Positions 6,101-12,415 are shown, counted from the first letter of the stretch. The stretch is 15,101 nucleotides of DNA from Cytophagaceae bacterium UBA7467 (GCA_002479785.1 DLPD01000018.1:19332-34432); one strand, 5' to 3'. Made by a program: numbers and translations. Notes: a model not told the origin generated them from the letters alone.

Positions 6101-8664
6101 GTGGCTGTCGTAAAGCCAGTTGAGTTTCTTGCTGTGATGGTGTAGGTAGAACTAGGGCTAGCAAGCGTAGGAGTTCCATTAATTTGTCCATTGCTAGGAT
6201 TTAAATTGATTCCAGGTGGTAGTGTCGGATAGATTTCATAAGTATCCGGTGTTCCCACGATACTCGGATTAATTCCGGAAATGGGTACACGTTCTTCGAA
6301 AACTAATGGACTCGGGTAGCTCAGATTCGAAGGAGCCGCTATTCGAACGCCTATGGTGATAGGGGCTGTTACAAAATCTGTAGAATTACTAGCTCTAATA
6401 ATGTAAACTGTGCTAGGGGTAACTGTGGTAGGAGTCCCTGTAATTTCTCCTGTCGTAGGATTAATACTTAGCCCTGCGGGTAAACTTGCTGCCGTATAGG
6501 TGATTCCTGTTCCCGTGATGCTTGGTGTTATACCAGTAATGGGCGTCCCTTGCGTAAAAAGGTGGGGAGAGGAATAACTAAACCCGCTAGGTGGTGGAAT
6601 TACGACGCGAATACTTGTTGTATAAATGATTGAGGCCGTACTATTTGCCGCAGTGATGGTATAGATAGTAGGAGGGCTTAAAACAGAAGGAAATCCACCT
6701 ATTTCTCCAGTGACAGGATCAAATGTGAGTAAACCTGGTAGGGTAGGACTAATGGTATAACTAGATACCGTTCCTGTTATGGTAGTAGGTGGAATAGGGG
6801 TAAAGGGAGTATTTAAATAGAGCGTAATCGGATTAGGGTATGTTAAATTACTTGGTGCAGGGATAACCACATCGAAGGAGATGCTTTGGGTAAAATCGCC
6901 ATTGGCATTCGATCCTTTGATGACATAGGTATTAAAGCCGGTAGTTTGAGTAGGAGTACCTGAAATGGTTCCCGTGTTAGGATCTAATGATAATCCCCCT
7001 GGTAATGGAGTGGTAGTAGTGTAGGTACTAACTACTCCCCCTGTGGCTGCTCTTACAGGTGTAATCGGAGTAATGGGAGAACCCGTAAAAAAACGATTGG
7101 GAACCGTGTAAGTAAAATTAGGTGGGGCAATGATTACCGTTATGCTAATGGGGGAATCCGTAAAACTGGTAGAGTTAGAAGCTCTAATTATGTACTGAGT
7201 TGTTGGACTTGGTACTTGGGGCGTTCCTGAAATTTCACCCGTGGAAGAATTTATACTCAATCCAGCAGGTAAAGTAGAACCGGGTGCCATGCTAAAGGTG
7301 ACACCTGAACCGGATACCGTGGGTCTAAACGGTGTAATGGGAGTGTATTGTTGAAATGTATAAGCATTTGTAGGGAAAGTTAAGCCGGATGGAGGCGGAA
7401 TAACAACCGTGAAAACGACTGTAGCAGTGGTAAAACCTTGACTATTACTTCCTTTAACGACAATAGTTACCGGATTGGGATTTAAGGTCGTAGGCGTTCC
7501 GTATATGTCTCCCGTATATTGGTCAATCACCATTCCTGGCGGTAAGGTGCCGCTGACGATTGTAAAGGTTTCAAAATAGCCCACAGCGCTGGCTATGGGT
7601 ACCAAATTTGATTGATTGACAATTAGTTTTACCGGAGTGTTGTAGCTTAAAAATTCGGGTGCGGCTAAATTGATTTGAACGGTTGCAGTGTAATTGTTTG
7701 ATACGCATCCTGTGGTGGTATTTTTAACATTAACTAAAAAATCATAGCTGCCAATTTGTCCAAAAGGAATGGGTACTGTTAAACTGGATCCACCCATGGA
7801 GGCATTTGAAATGGGTTGAAATCCATTCATATTGACAGCACTAACGGAAAACTGTGAAGGACTATTTGTCGTGGCAGTGTAGGGAATTTCAAATGAGCGA
7901 TTGTTCGAGGTAATAGCGGGGACGGCTCCTAATGAAATAGTTGGTAATGGATTTACTACCACCGTAATCGGGTTACTCGCCGCACTAATTATACCTCCAA
8001 CTGTTGATTTAGCGGTGTATACCCCTGCTTCACTAACGGTTAATGTTTGACTGTTGGCACCAGAAATGAGCACATCATTTTTATACCAGGTAATAGTACC
8101 TCCTAAATTAGAGCTAAGTGTAGTGGAACTTCCGGCACAAATGGCTTCCGTTCCTTTATTTTCCCAAAGCTCAAAAGTTAAGTTTCCGTTATTATTCGTA
8201 TCACCATCTGTAAAGTTGTATTTAGATCCACCCACCCAAGTTCCAATGTAGTATTCATAAATATGATCGGCTGAGTAACCTACAGGGAAATTAGGTTTAG
8301 GAGGACAAGCATTCATCAGTTTCCATGTGGCCTCTGTACAAGCGGAATTTAAAACCGGAGAATCCGTCCCAATCGGATTGGCAATATTGGAATTATAATA
8401 AGCTGCATCCATGTACAGCGCGGTGGAGGCTGCATTTGTTCCAAAAGTCCCCCTGACTCTTAATTTATAATAATATCCTGCAATGGTCGAGGAAGAAATC
8501 TGGCTTGATGTACCAAAATTTGACCTCATATTTTTTAGGTCTTCCCCTTTTTTAAACCATTTGGAATTATCTGTATTCCCTTCAATCATGGGCGCAGGAC
8601 TCACGGATTGGGCGCGCGCCATGAATTGTATAAACACAAAAAAGTAGAGAAATAATTTTCTCAT
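3178..8664 (-). CDS. Giant T9SS-secreted repeat adhesin (SprB-like; He_PIG Ig repeats, type B C-terminal domain)
   Basis: Predicted 1828-residue cell-surface protein. In order: a signal peptide (MRKLFLYFFVFIQFMARAQ, 1-19); an unrecognised N-terminal region at about 20-170 with C109 and C120; an Ig/PKD-like domain at about 172-238 (CAGSSTTLSS, ITWYKNDV, AGVYTAKS); a linker domain to about 338; 15 tandem He_PIG-type Ig repeats at about 340-1653; a calcium-binding, thrombospondin-3-like stretch with DTDKDG twice, DSDGDE and DCDHDG at about 1656-1731; and a gliding-motility-type (type B) C-terminal domain at about 1732-1828 (GISPNGDGKNDVLVIPG, LTVYDRIGNIVYE, DGVYFYILDYNG). The domain order and the following PorP/SprF gene point to T9SS export and surface display, perhaps for adhesion or gliding; the ligand is unknown. 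I chose ATG 8664 over an upstream ATG at 8733 because it begins a clean signal peptide and avoids overlap with the transporter gene. No frameshift was seen. Confidence 0.93.
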   Translation of the reverse strand: MRKLFLYFFVFIQFMARAQSVSPAPMIEGNTDNSKWFKKGEDLKNMRSNFGTSSQISSSTIAGYYYKLRVRGTFGTNAASTALYMDAAYYNSNIANPIGTDSPVLNSACTEATWKLMNACPPKPNFPVGYSADHIYEYYIGTWVGGSKYNFTDGDTNNNGNLTFELWENKGTEAICAGSSTTLSSNLGGTITWYKNDVLISGANSQTLTVSEAGVYTAKSTVGGIISAASNPITVVVNPLPTISLGAVPAITSNNRSFEIPYTATTNSPSQFSVSAVNMNGFQPISNASMGGSSLTVPIPFGQIGSYDFLVNVKNTTTGCVSNNYTATVQINLAAPEFLSYNTPVKLIVNQSNLVPIASAVGYFETFTIVSGTLPPGMVIDQYTGDIYGTPTTLNPNPVTIVVKGSNSQGFTTATVVFTVVIPPPSGLTFPTNAYTFQQYTPITPFRPTVSGSGVTFSMAPGSTLPAGLSINSSTGEISGTPQVPSPTTQYIIRASNSTSFTDSPISITVIIAPPNFTYTVPNRFFTGSPITPITPVRAATGGVVSTYTTTTPLPGGLSLDPNTGTISGTPTQTTGFNTYVIKGSNANGDFTQSISFDVVIPAPSNLTYPNPITLYLNTPFTPIPPTTITGTVSSYTISPTLPGLLTFDPVTGEIGGFPSVLSPPTIYTITAANSTASIIYTTSIRVVIPPPSGFSYSSPHLFTQGTPITGITPSITGTGITYTAASLPAGLSINPTTGEITGTPTTVTPSTVYIIRASNSTDFVTAPITIGVRIAAPSNLSYPSPLVFEERVPISGINPSIVGTPDTYEIYPTLPPGINLNPSNGQINGTPTLASPSSTYTITARNSTGFTTATTSITVLIARPQISYTTPNVYYETVAISPLVPTKNGTVVNTFSINPALPSGLSIDPSTGIISGASTVQIPRTTFTVTATNTTGSGTALVDITVTIPPPTNLTYINPPVYYTGSPISTLSPTVTGFVASYSIDQPLPAGLNFDTSTGRISGTPTQAIPRTIFTITATNAAGSNSYALPITVLIPAPSSLSYTTPNVFEEGVDISPLNPTVTGFVASYTVSPALPAGLILDTATGRIFGIPTLAKPTTTYVVTATNSTGSTSTNVVITVLIARPRNLVYATPKVLYQNFLIPAIAPSVSGTVATYSIDRTLPAGLSFSASTGIISGTPTALSSMQTYVITARNSTGSATASIDISVVIAPPSNLSYFSPTRLIQDSTMAPVRPTYSGLATSFAIDKPLPLGLTFNTATGEITGKPTVFTGLIRYVVTASNSTGSTSAPLDLEVLIAPPKNLKYATPVICEEEIAITPLTPTVMGKVDLYTIDKALPDGLSLDPITGIISGTPSKAIPSTIYWVTASNTTGSARARVIITVLIARPRISYPEPALGAQINPVYTGIDLFLVGQPNPPLIPVKKGIISSISINKPLPTGLVFDPMTGIISGTPTVLRPPTTYVVTITNSTASTTDTIRIATVVPRPSSLSYASPQTYIEKIKISPLNPSVQGIPTLYTVDKPLPAGLSLNPLTGTIIGTPTKAQDFTDYVITASNSTGYDTFTISIKVLIAFPEIDYPATGVFKQGVPVNFKPTLVGIADVFTIDSLLPAGLSFDAKTGLISGTPTWPAKPRTYIITASNSTGPGRDSTTITVLEDVNYDTDKDGYTDIVEIGGDRNNPVDTDKDGLPDYNDLDSDGDEIKDEWENDLNYGGLPDCDHDGVDNRIDPDACDPVAFQGISPNGDGKNDVLVIPGVMRTTPNTLTVYDRIGNIVYETKDYGNNWGGETNLGNPLLAGDGLLPDGVYFYILDYNGVRPRVSTYIYINRLKK
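3706..7647 (-). repeat. 15 tandem He_PIG-type Ig-like repeat units within the adhesin
   Basis: About 3.9 kb encodes 15 consecutive units of roughly 86-100 residues. Each follows the scheme: (S/T)YxxP start, PxxxG, a central LPAGLSxDPxTGxISGTPT motif, then YxITAxNSTG and a closing V-x-I-xxP linker. The central motif is recognisable in every unit, with variants such as LPGLLTFDPVTGEIGGFPS (unit 4) and LPPGINLNPSNGQINGTPT (unit 6). Unit 13 is longest, with an insertion of about 14 residues near its start. The DNA copies are well diverged while the motif is conserved, so the array is old rather than freshly amplified. These are coding repeats, not CRISPR or mobile-element repeats. Confidence 0.9.
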
Positions 8665-8717
8665 GTATGATTTAAGAACAGATAATACTAAAATTAGGGA
8701 AAATAACTGGTATAGGT

Positions 8718-9629
8718 TTATTTCCCCTTCCAATAATTCGCTAGCGCAGAACCATTAATATTCATGACTGGGCCAAAAATCGCTGCCGGCAATCCCAGCG
8801 TCCCCACTTTACCCATGGCCATGGCAAGGCCAGAAGCTAGACCCGCGTTTTGGAGTCCTACTTCAATGGCAATGGTACGGCAATCTTTTTCTGGTAATTG
8901 ACTGAGGCGTCCGCCCCAATAGCCTAAAATAAATCCGAATAGGTTATGCAGTATACAAACTAAAACCAATAAGGGACCCACTGCCACGAGGGCATTTCTT
9001 CCATTTGCGGTAATAATGACTACAATGGCACCAACGCTCCACATGGATATGGTGGGTAAAGCCTTTTCAAACCATTGGAAGCGAGAACCCAGTAATCGAT
9101 TATACAATACACCCACTGTAATAGGAATGATAATCAGTTTGCTGATTTCCCAAACCATGGCCCACAAATCGATCTCAATTAATTGCCCAGCTAGGTTTTT
9201 CATTAGTAAGGGTGTCAGAATAGGCGCCAGGATCGTGGCGATAGAAGTAAGGGTGAGGGAAAGTGCGACATTAGCTTTGGCCAAATACGACATCACATTA
9301 GAGGCTAAACCGCACGGCATACATCCTACGAGAATAATCCCTGCTGCTATTTCTGAGGGGAATTGAAATACTTTAGTGAGGCCCCAGCCTACGAAGGGCA
9401 TAATGGTAAATTGAAAGAAGACTCCTAACACCACTGCCTTAGGTGAGCGTAATACCTCCGCAAAATCACTCATCTTCATAGTCGATCCCATACCAAACAT
9501 GATGAGTTGTAATAGAGGGATAATGAAAACTTTAAATTTCAAATCACCCATTCCAATAAAGGGATCGGGAAAAATAAGCGTTAATATAACAGCAGCAATA
9601 ATGCTGAAGGTGAATAATAAGCCTTTCAT
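8718..9629 (-). CDS. BASS-family (bile acid:sodium symporter-like) transporter
   Basis: 303-residue integral membrane protein with about nine or ten hydrophobic helices, the usual BASS length. Family motifs are clear: FGMGSTM at 45-51, the discontinuous-helix segment CMPCGLASNVMSYLAKAN at 103-120, and EVGLQNAGLA at 256-265, which corresponds to the sodium-site E/Q region in structurally studied bacterial homologues. It is expected to import an organic anion with sodium across the inner membrane. Bacterial relatives carry varied substrates (organic acids, pantothenate-like compounds, bile acids in vitro), so the substrate is not assignable. The gene starts 30 bases after the cytochrome stop and ends 53 bases before the adhesin start, all on one strand, so it may be read through from the redox cassette. 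I saw no terminator in either gap. Confidence 0.92.
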   Translation of the reverse strand: MKGLLFTFSIIAAVILTLIFPDPFIGMGDLKFKVFIIPLLQLIMFGMGSTMKMSDFAEVLRSPKAVVLGVFFQFTIMPFVGWGLTKVFQFPSEIAAGIILVGCMPCGLASNVMSYLAKANVALSLTLTSIATILAPILTPLLMKNLAGQLIEIDLWAMVWEISKLIIIPITVGVLYNRLLGSRFQWFEKALPTISMWSVGAIVVIITANGRNALVAVGPLLVLVCILHNLFGFILGYWGGRLSQLPEKDCRTIAIEVGLQNAGLASGLAMAMGKVGTLGLPAAIFGPVMNINGSALANYWKGK

Positions 9630-9659
9630 AGCAGGTTTTTGCTGTCAATTTACGAAAAA

Positions 9660-10391
9660 TTAATTGTTCAACGTACCCTCTGCTATCCAAGCTTTGATTT
9701 GACTTATTTCACATACGCCTAATTTTGACGTACTAGATGGCATAGGTTTATAGCCAGCCGTGTGATTGATAGAGCCCATTAAGCGACCATTCGCAGCATA
9801 TACTTTTACGGCTGCATAGGAGTTTAAATCGATACCAGCTGAGGGAGTGGTACCACTATGGCATCCTGTGCAATAGGTTTTCAAGGTAGGGAAAACACTT
9901 GCGCTAAATGAAATACCTGTCGTATCACAATTGGCTGCACTGGCTAAGCAAGAATTGTTTTTTGCTCCTTGCTGTATCCATTTTAATACCAGCGCTTTAT
10001 TTGCTAAACTGAATTCTGCTGCTGGGGCTGGGGGCATTCGATCTTCCCCGGTTTCATTCAGGCATTTATAGAGATCACTAGAAGCGGGTGAGGCGACTTT
10101 TACCTCACGCATTATGTTCGTATAATCCGTTAAAATGACGCCATCTTTTTTTGAAATAGCGTCATGACAGCCACTCATAGCGCAATTAGAGGTGATTAAA
10201 GGAAGGATGGTCTGTTGAAAATAGACGGTGTCAGGGCTGCAAGTAGTGTTTGCAGGGCTAACAGGTGAAACAGGGACGACAATGGATGAGGAGGTATCAA
10301 CGACTACCGTCTGGTTAGGGAGCGGAGTATTCTTGTCATTTAGGCAAGCCACTAATAACAATATACTGCCTATTAGACCGATGTATTTCAT
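9660..10391 (-). CDS. c-type cytochrome lipoprotein with two heme-binding sites (CX4CH and CX2CH)
   Basis: 243-residue lipoprotein. The signal ends in the lipobox L-V-A-C16, followed by a Pro/Ser/Thr/Val-rich tether to about residue 50. Two similar cytochrome-like halves follow. The first has C70-AMSG-C75-H76, a five-residue-apart CX4CH heme site, with M119-P as likely distal ligand (RMPP). The second has the standard C174-TG-C177-H178 with M217-P (KPMPSS). Each half ends in a KxWIxxGA/T helix (K137-WIQQGA, K233-AWIAEGT), as in Bacteroidota and Planctomycetes-type cytochrome c domains. It should sit in the periplasm or at the outer membrane and carry electrons. Its ATG overlaps the YceI-gene TGA (ATGA, 10388-10391), showing translational coupling. 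Covalent heme at the CX4CH site is probable but not provable from sequence; extra cysteines at 51, 110, 148, 155 and 227 could form disulfides. Confidence 0.88.
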   Translation of the reverse strand: MKYIGLIGSILLLVACLNDKNTPLPNQTVVVDTSSSIVVPVSPVSPANTTCSPDTVYFQQTILPLITSNCAMSGCHDAISKKDGVILTDYTNIMREVKVASPASSDLYKCLNETGEDRMPPAPAAEFSLANKALVLKWIQQGAKNNSCLASAANCDTTGISFSASVFPTLKTYCTGCHSGTTPSAGIDLNSYAAVKVYAANGRLMGSINHTAGYKPMPSSTSKLGVCEISQIKAWIAEGTLNN

Positions 10392-10924
10392 TTTTTTATG
10401 TAGTTCATTTTGGCTGAAACCTTAATTACCTCTGCTATTTTGGCAAACACAATCTTAGGGATATCCACTTTGTAATCCACTAGTTTTACTTCAAACTGAC
10501 ACGTTAAAGCTAAAGTTGTCCCTGTAGATACAATCGTTCCTTTCAATTCGATAGGGCGTGTAACACCGTGTATGGTAGCTGATCCTGATGCAGAAATAGG
10601 ATAGGTGCCAGCCACAGTTAGGTCAACTGATTCCTTGATTTTCCCTTTAAAAGTGGCTGATGGGAATTTTTCACTTTCCAAATAATTCTCGTTAAAGTGC
10701 TCCTGCATCAATTTATTAGGGAAAACGAAATTCGTAATGCGCATTTGAACCGCCACCTCATTTGTAGCGGAATTAATAATGCTAGCAACGGATTTGTTAA
10801 CCGCATCGATATCCTCCATCGGAGTTTTGGAGAAAAAAGAGACCTCTCCATTGGTAGTCATGAACAATTGAGCCTTGGATTGGAATCCTACAAATAACAA
10901 GGCTAGAAGGAATAATTTTTTCAT
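10388..10924 (-). CDS. YceI-family periplasmic protein
   Basis: 178-residue secreted protein. A signal peptide (MKKLFLLALLFVGFQSKAQ) is followed by a lipocalin-like beta barrel of the YceI family. Family features are SFFSKTPMEDIDAVNK near residues 29-44, the central NKLMQEHFNENYLESEKFPSA stretch in two parts (70-83 and 84-90), FKGKI, and ATIHGVTRPIELKG at about 115-128. Structurally known members bind polyisoprenoid or amphiphilic chains in the barrel, and some affect quinone handling or stress resistance. Here it sits between an outer-membrane barrel gene and a cytochrome gene, with 4-base ATGA overlaps on both sides (10921-10924 and 10388-10391), so it is surely made together with them. A role in holding a quinone or lipid for the redox partners is inference only. 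Confidence 0.9.
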   Translation of the reverse strand: MKKLFLLALLFVGFQSKAQLFMTTNGEVSFFSKTPMEDIDAVNKSVASIINSATNEVAVQMRITNFVFPNKLMQEHFNENYLESEKFPSATFKGKIKESVDLTVAGTYPISASGSATIHGVTRPIELKGTIVSTGTTLALTCQFEVKLVDYKVDIPKIVFAKIAEVIKVSAKMNYIKK

Positions 10925-11832
10925 TTTTTCTTGGGTTCTAAACTGAATGTACGGGCCATATTAAAGCCATAAAAGATGTCGCCTGCGCCCCAAGTTCCTA
11001 GGGTTTGACCAATAAAGTGTTTCTCGGTCATCCCTCGAGAGTTCGTCAGATGCAATTGAAACACGTGTCCACCTGTTTCTATATCAAAACCCACGGAGAA
11101 GGAATCTTGGTAAGGATAAGGGGTGCCGGCACCCTCTTCATAATCTTCCTTATCTACGATGTTTTTATAATATTCGGCAGATATACTTAGGCGATTTGTT
11201 AATTTGTAACGCCCTCCTAAACCCATGGAGGCAAGATTATTATCCAAGTAAATGGATTCTGATTTGTTGTTATGTAGGATTGTGGGCATCAACTGTAGCG
11301 ATAATTTATCGCTTAATTTCCGAGCAATAAGGACCTGTCCAAAATAGGATTGGCGTTGCAAATTATTCTGGTAACGCATCACATTTCCACTCGAAGTCGT
11401 GTAGCCACTAGGCATTGTGTTCGTGGTCATTCCTCCGTATAATGTAAGGGTTACAGGCATTTTATTCGATTGCGCTAACACTTTGTACTTCGAATAGAGG
11501 TCATAGGTCTTCTCAATAGTCGATCGACCAGCCCCTAATAACCACTTATCTGTGAGGGAGTATTCTAATCCTAGACGGATTTTAGCCTCGTCTAAACCTA
11601 AAAAATTATCAATGAATCCAGAATTAATTGATCCAAATCGGTGAGAGATCCAAAAATTCAGATGTTGCTTTGCAAGTGTCTCTACCGTTTGTCCATTAAT
11701 CAAGCGTGTACCTTTGAACGTGGCCTGGGTGAAGGTCGTTTTCTTTGCATCCTCTTTTTCCAGCATATCAAGAAGATCATCCTGGGCAAATAGTGGGCTG
11801 CTACACAAGAGAAGTAGAAGTAGTTTTTTCAT
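10921..11832 (-). CDS. DUF5777-family outer-membrane beta-barrel protein
   Basis: 303-residue protein with a signal peptide (MKKLLLLLLCSSPLFAQ). A short charged segment DDLLDMLEKEDAKK is followed by TFKGTRLINGQTVETLAK, which I recognise as characteristic of DUF5777 proteins. From about residue 60 it alternates amphipathic strands rich in Tyr, Trp and Gly with polar turns (RLGLEYSLTDKWLLGAGRS, GLGGRYKLTNRLSISAEYYK, GHVFQLHLTNSRGM), as in an outer-membrane beta barrel. The biochemical function is unknown. Its ATG overlaps the Rieske-gene stop by one base (TAATG), and its own TGA overlaps the YceI ATG, so it belongs to a tightly coupled four-gene set with two redox proteins. It could be a porin or a docking barrel for the cytochrome, but nothing in the sequence decides this. 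Confidence 0.85.
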   Translation of the reverse strand: MKKLLLLLLCSSPLFAQDDLLDMLEKEDAKKTTFTQATFKGTRLINGQTVETLAKQHLNFWISHRFGSINSGFIDNFLGLDEAKIRLGLEYSLTDKWLLGAGRSTIEKTYDLYSKYKVLAQSNKMPVTLTLYGGMTTNTMPSGYTTSSGNVMRYQNNLQRQSYFGQVLIARKLSDKLSLQLMPTILHNNKSESIYLDNNLASMGLGGRYKLTNRLSISAEYYKNIVDKEDYEEGAGTPYPYQDSFSVGFDIETGGHVFQLHLTNSRGMTEKHFIGQTLGTWGAGDIFYGFNMARTFSLEPKKK

Positions 11833-12263
11833 TAGGAGAATACACGAAGGTTAGTGCCGGATAAAGTAGTTTGGTAAGCTTTTATTCCTTTGCTGCCGTT
11901 TGCATTTGTACCTGCACCGGTAGTAGAAAAAGTGGCTCCATGCTGCGTGCAATAAAATCCGCCACCACTATAAATGACATTAGCTTTGTTTTCATGCGAG
12001 CAAACTTGAGTAACTGCAGCGAAAGCAGTACTAGAAATGCGTGCCACAACGATGCCATTTGCAATAACGTAATTGCCTACCGTGTTCAGTTTACTGTAGG
12101 TGGCACTCGTTAGGTCAAGGGTGAAGTCCACGCTACTAGCAGGAGTAACGGATTCATTTGTACAAGAAGAAAGGGAGGAAGCACCGCAATAAACAGCTAA
12201 AAGAGAGGCGCCTTTTAATCCTAATGATTTTAAGAATTCGTGGCGTTTGATTTTATTTTCCAT
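11832..12263 (-). CDS. Rieske-type [2Fe-2S] lipoprotein
   Basis: 143-residue small Rieske protein. The iron-sulfur ligands are visible as C88-S-H90 and C105-T-Q-H108. The two extra cysteines that form a disulfide in bc1-type Rieske proteins are absent (CSHEN and CTQHG), as in Rieske ferredoxins, which suggests a lower redox potential. The N-terminus R7-H-E-F-L-K12 resembles a twin-arginine signal with the second Arg replaced by His, then a hydrophobic stretch and a lipobox-like L31-S-S-C34, so it is probably an exported lipoprotein. I chose ATG 12263 rather than an ATG 33 bases upstream because it starts the usual short pre-signal (MENKIKRHEF). It is the first gene of the coupled cassette and overlaps the DUF5777 start by one base. 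It faces DUF4956 across a 152-bp divergent spacer. Confidence 0.88.
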   Translation of the reverse strand: MENKIKRHEFLKSLGLKGASLLAVYCGASSLSSCTNESVTPASSVDFTLDLTSATYSKLNTVGNYVIANGIVVARISSTAFAAVTQVCSHENKANVIYSGGGFYCTQHGATFSTTGAGTNANGSKGIKAYQTTLSGTNLRVFS

Positions 12264-12312
12264 ATGGTTGAGGGTTTTATGATGCAATATGGCCATTTTA
12301 ACGGGTAAAATA

Positions 12313-12328
12313 ACTGATTATTGTCAGT
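12313..12328. promoter_or_regulatory. Short dyad ACTGA-N6-TCAGT upstream of the redox cassette
   Basis: A perfect dyad with 5-bp arms and a 6-base centre lies 50-65 bases upstream of the Rieske ATG, in the divergent spacer. The geometry (5-N6-5) is like Crp/Fnr-family sites, although the sequence is not the canonical TGTGA or TTGAT half-site. A 5-bp dyad is expected by chance in a spacer of this size, so this is only a candidate operator. Confidence 0.2.
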
Positions 12329-12390
12329 AGTCGATGTATGGCTAGAATGAAATGATGAAAAGGCGAATAGGGCAGATAAAGGGAAATGGT

Positions 12391-12398
12391 TATATTTG
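12391..12398 (+). promoter_or_regulatory. Bacteroidota -7 box (TATATTTG) upstream of DUF4956
   Basis: TATATTTG is an exact match to the Bacteroidota -7 consensus TAnnTTTG. It ends 17 bases before the DUF4956 ATG (12416), which would give a leader of about 10-12 bases. No TTG-type -33 element is seen at the proper distance, so the call rests on the -7 box and its position in the divergent spacer. Confidence 0.4.
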
Positions 12399-12415
12399 AA
12401 GATAAATAAGAACAA

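Noticed and set aside
3706..7647. Regularly spaced repeats of about 260 bp considered as a CRISPR, satellite or recombination array
   Set aside because: The period equals a whole number of codons (about 86-88 residues), the DNA is well diverged, and conservation is at protein level: these are Ig-like coding repeats.
8689..8696. TAATTTTA on the minus strand as a -7 box for the adhesin
   Set aside because: It misses the final G and has no TTG element at the proper distance upstream; in such AT-rich sequence it is not distinguishable from chance.
8665..8733. An upstream in-frame ATG that would lengthen the adhesin by 23 residues
   Set aside because: The extension overlaps the BASS transporter gene end and puts a non-signal hydrophobic stretch before a perfect signal peptide that begins at the internal ATG 8664.
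9630..9659. AGCA...TGCT pairing between the cytochrome and transporter genes as a terminator
   Set aside because: The stem is only about 4 bp with no following T-tract in the right place.
12264..12296. An upstream ATG that would add 11 residues to the Rieske protein
   Set aside because: The added residues (MAILHHKTLNH) do not fit the short positively charged start expected before the signal sequence; ATG 12263 gives it directly.
12230..12415. A minus-strand open frame of 61 residues in the divergent spacer
   Set aside because: It overlaps the Rieske start in another frame, has a low-complexity Phe/Ser-rich composition and no recognisable features.
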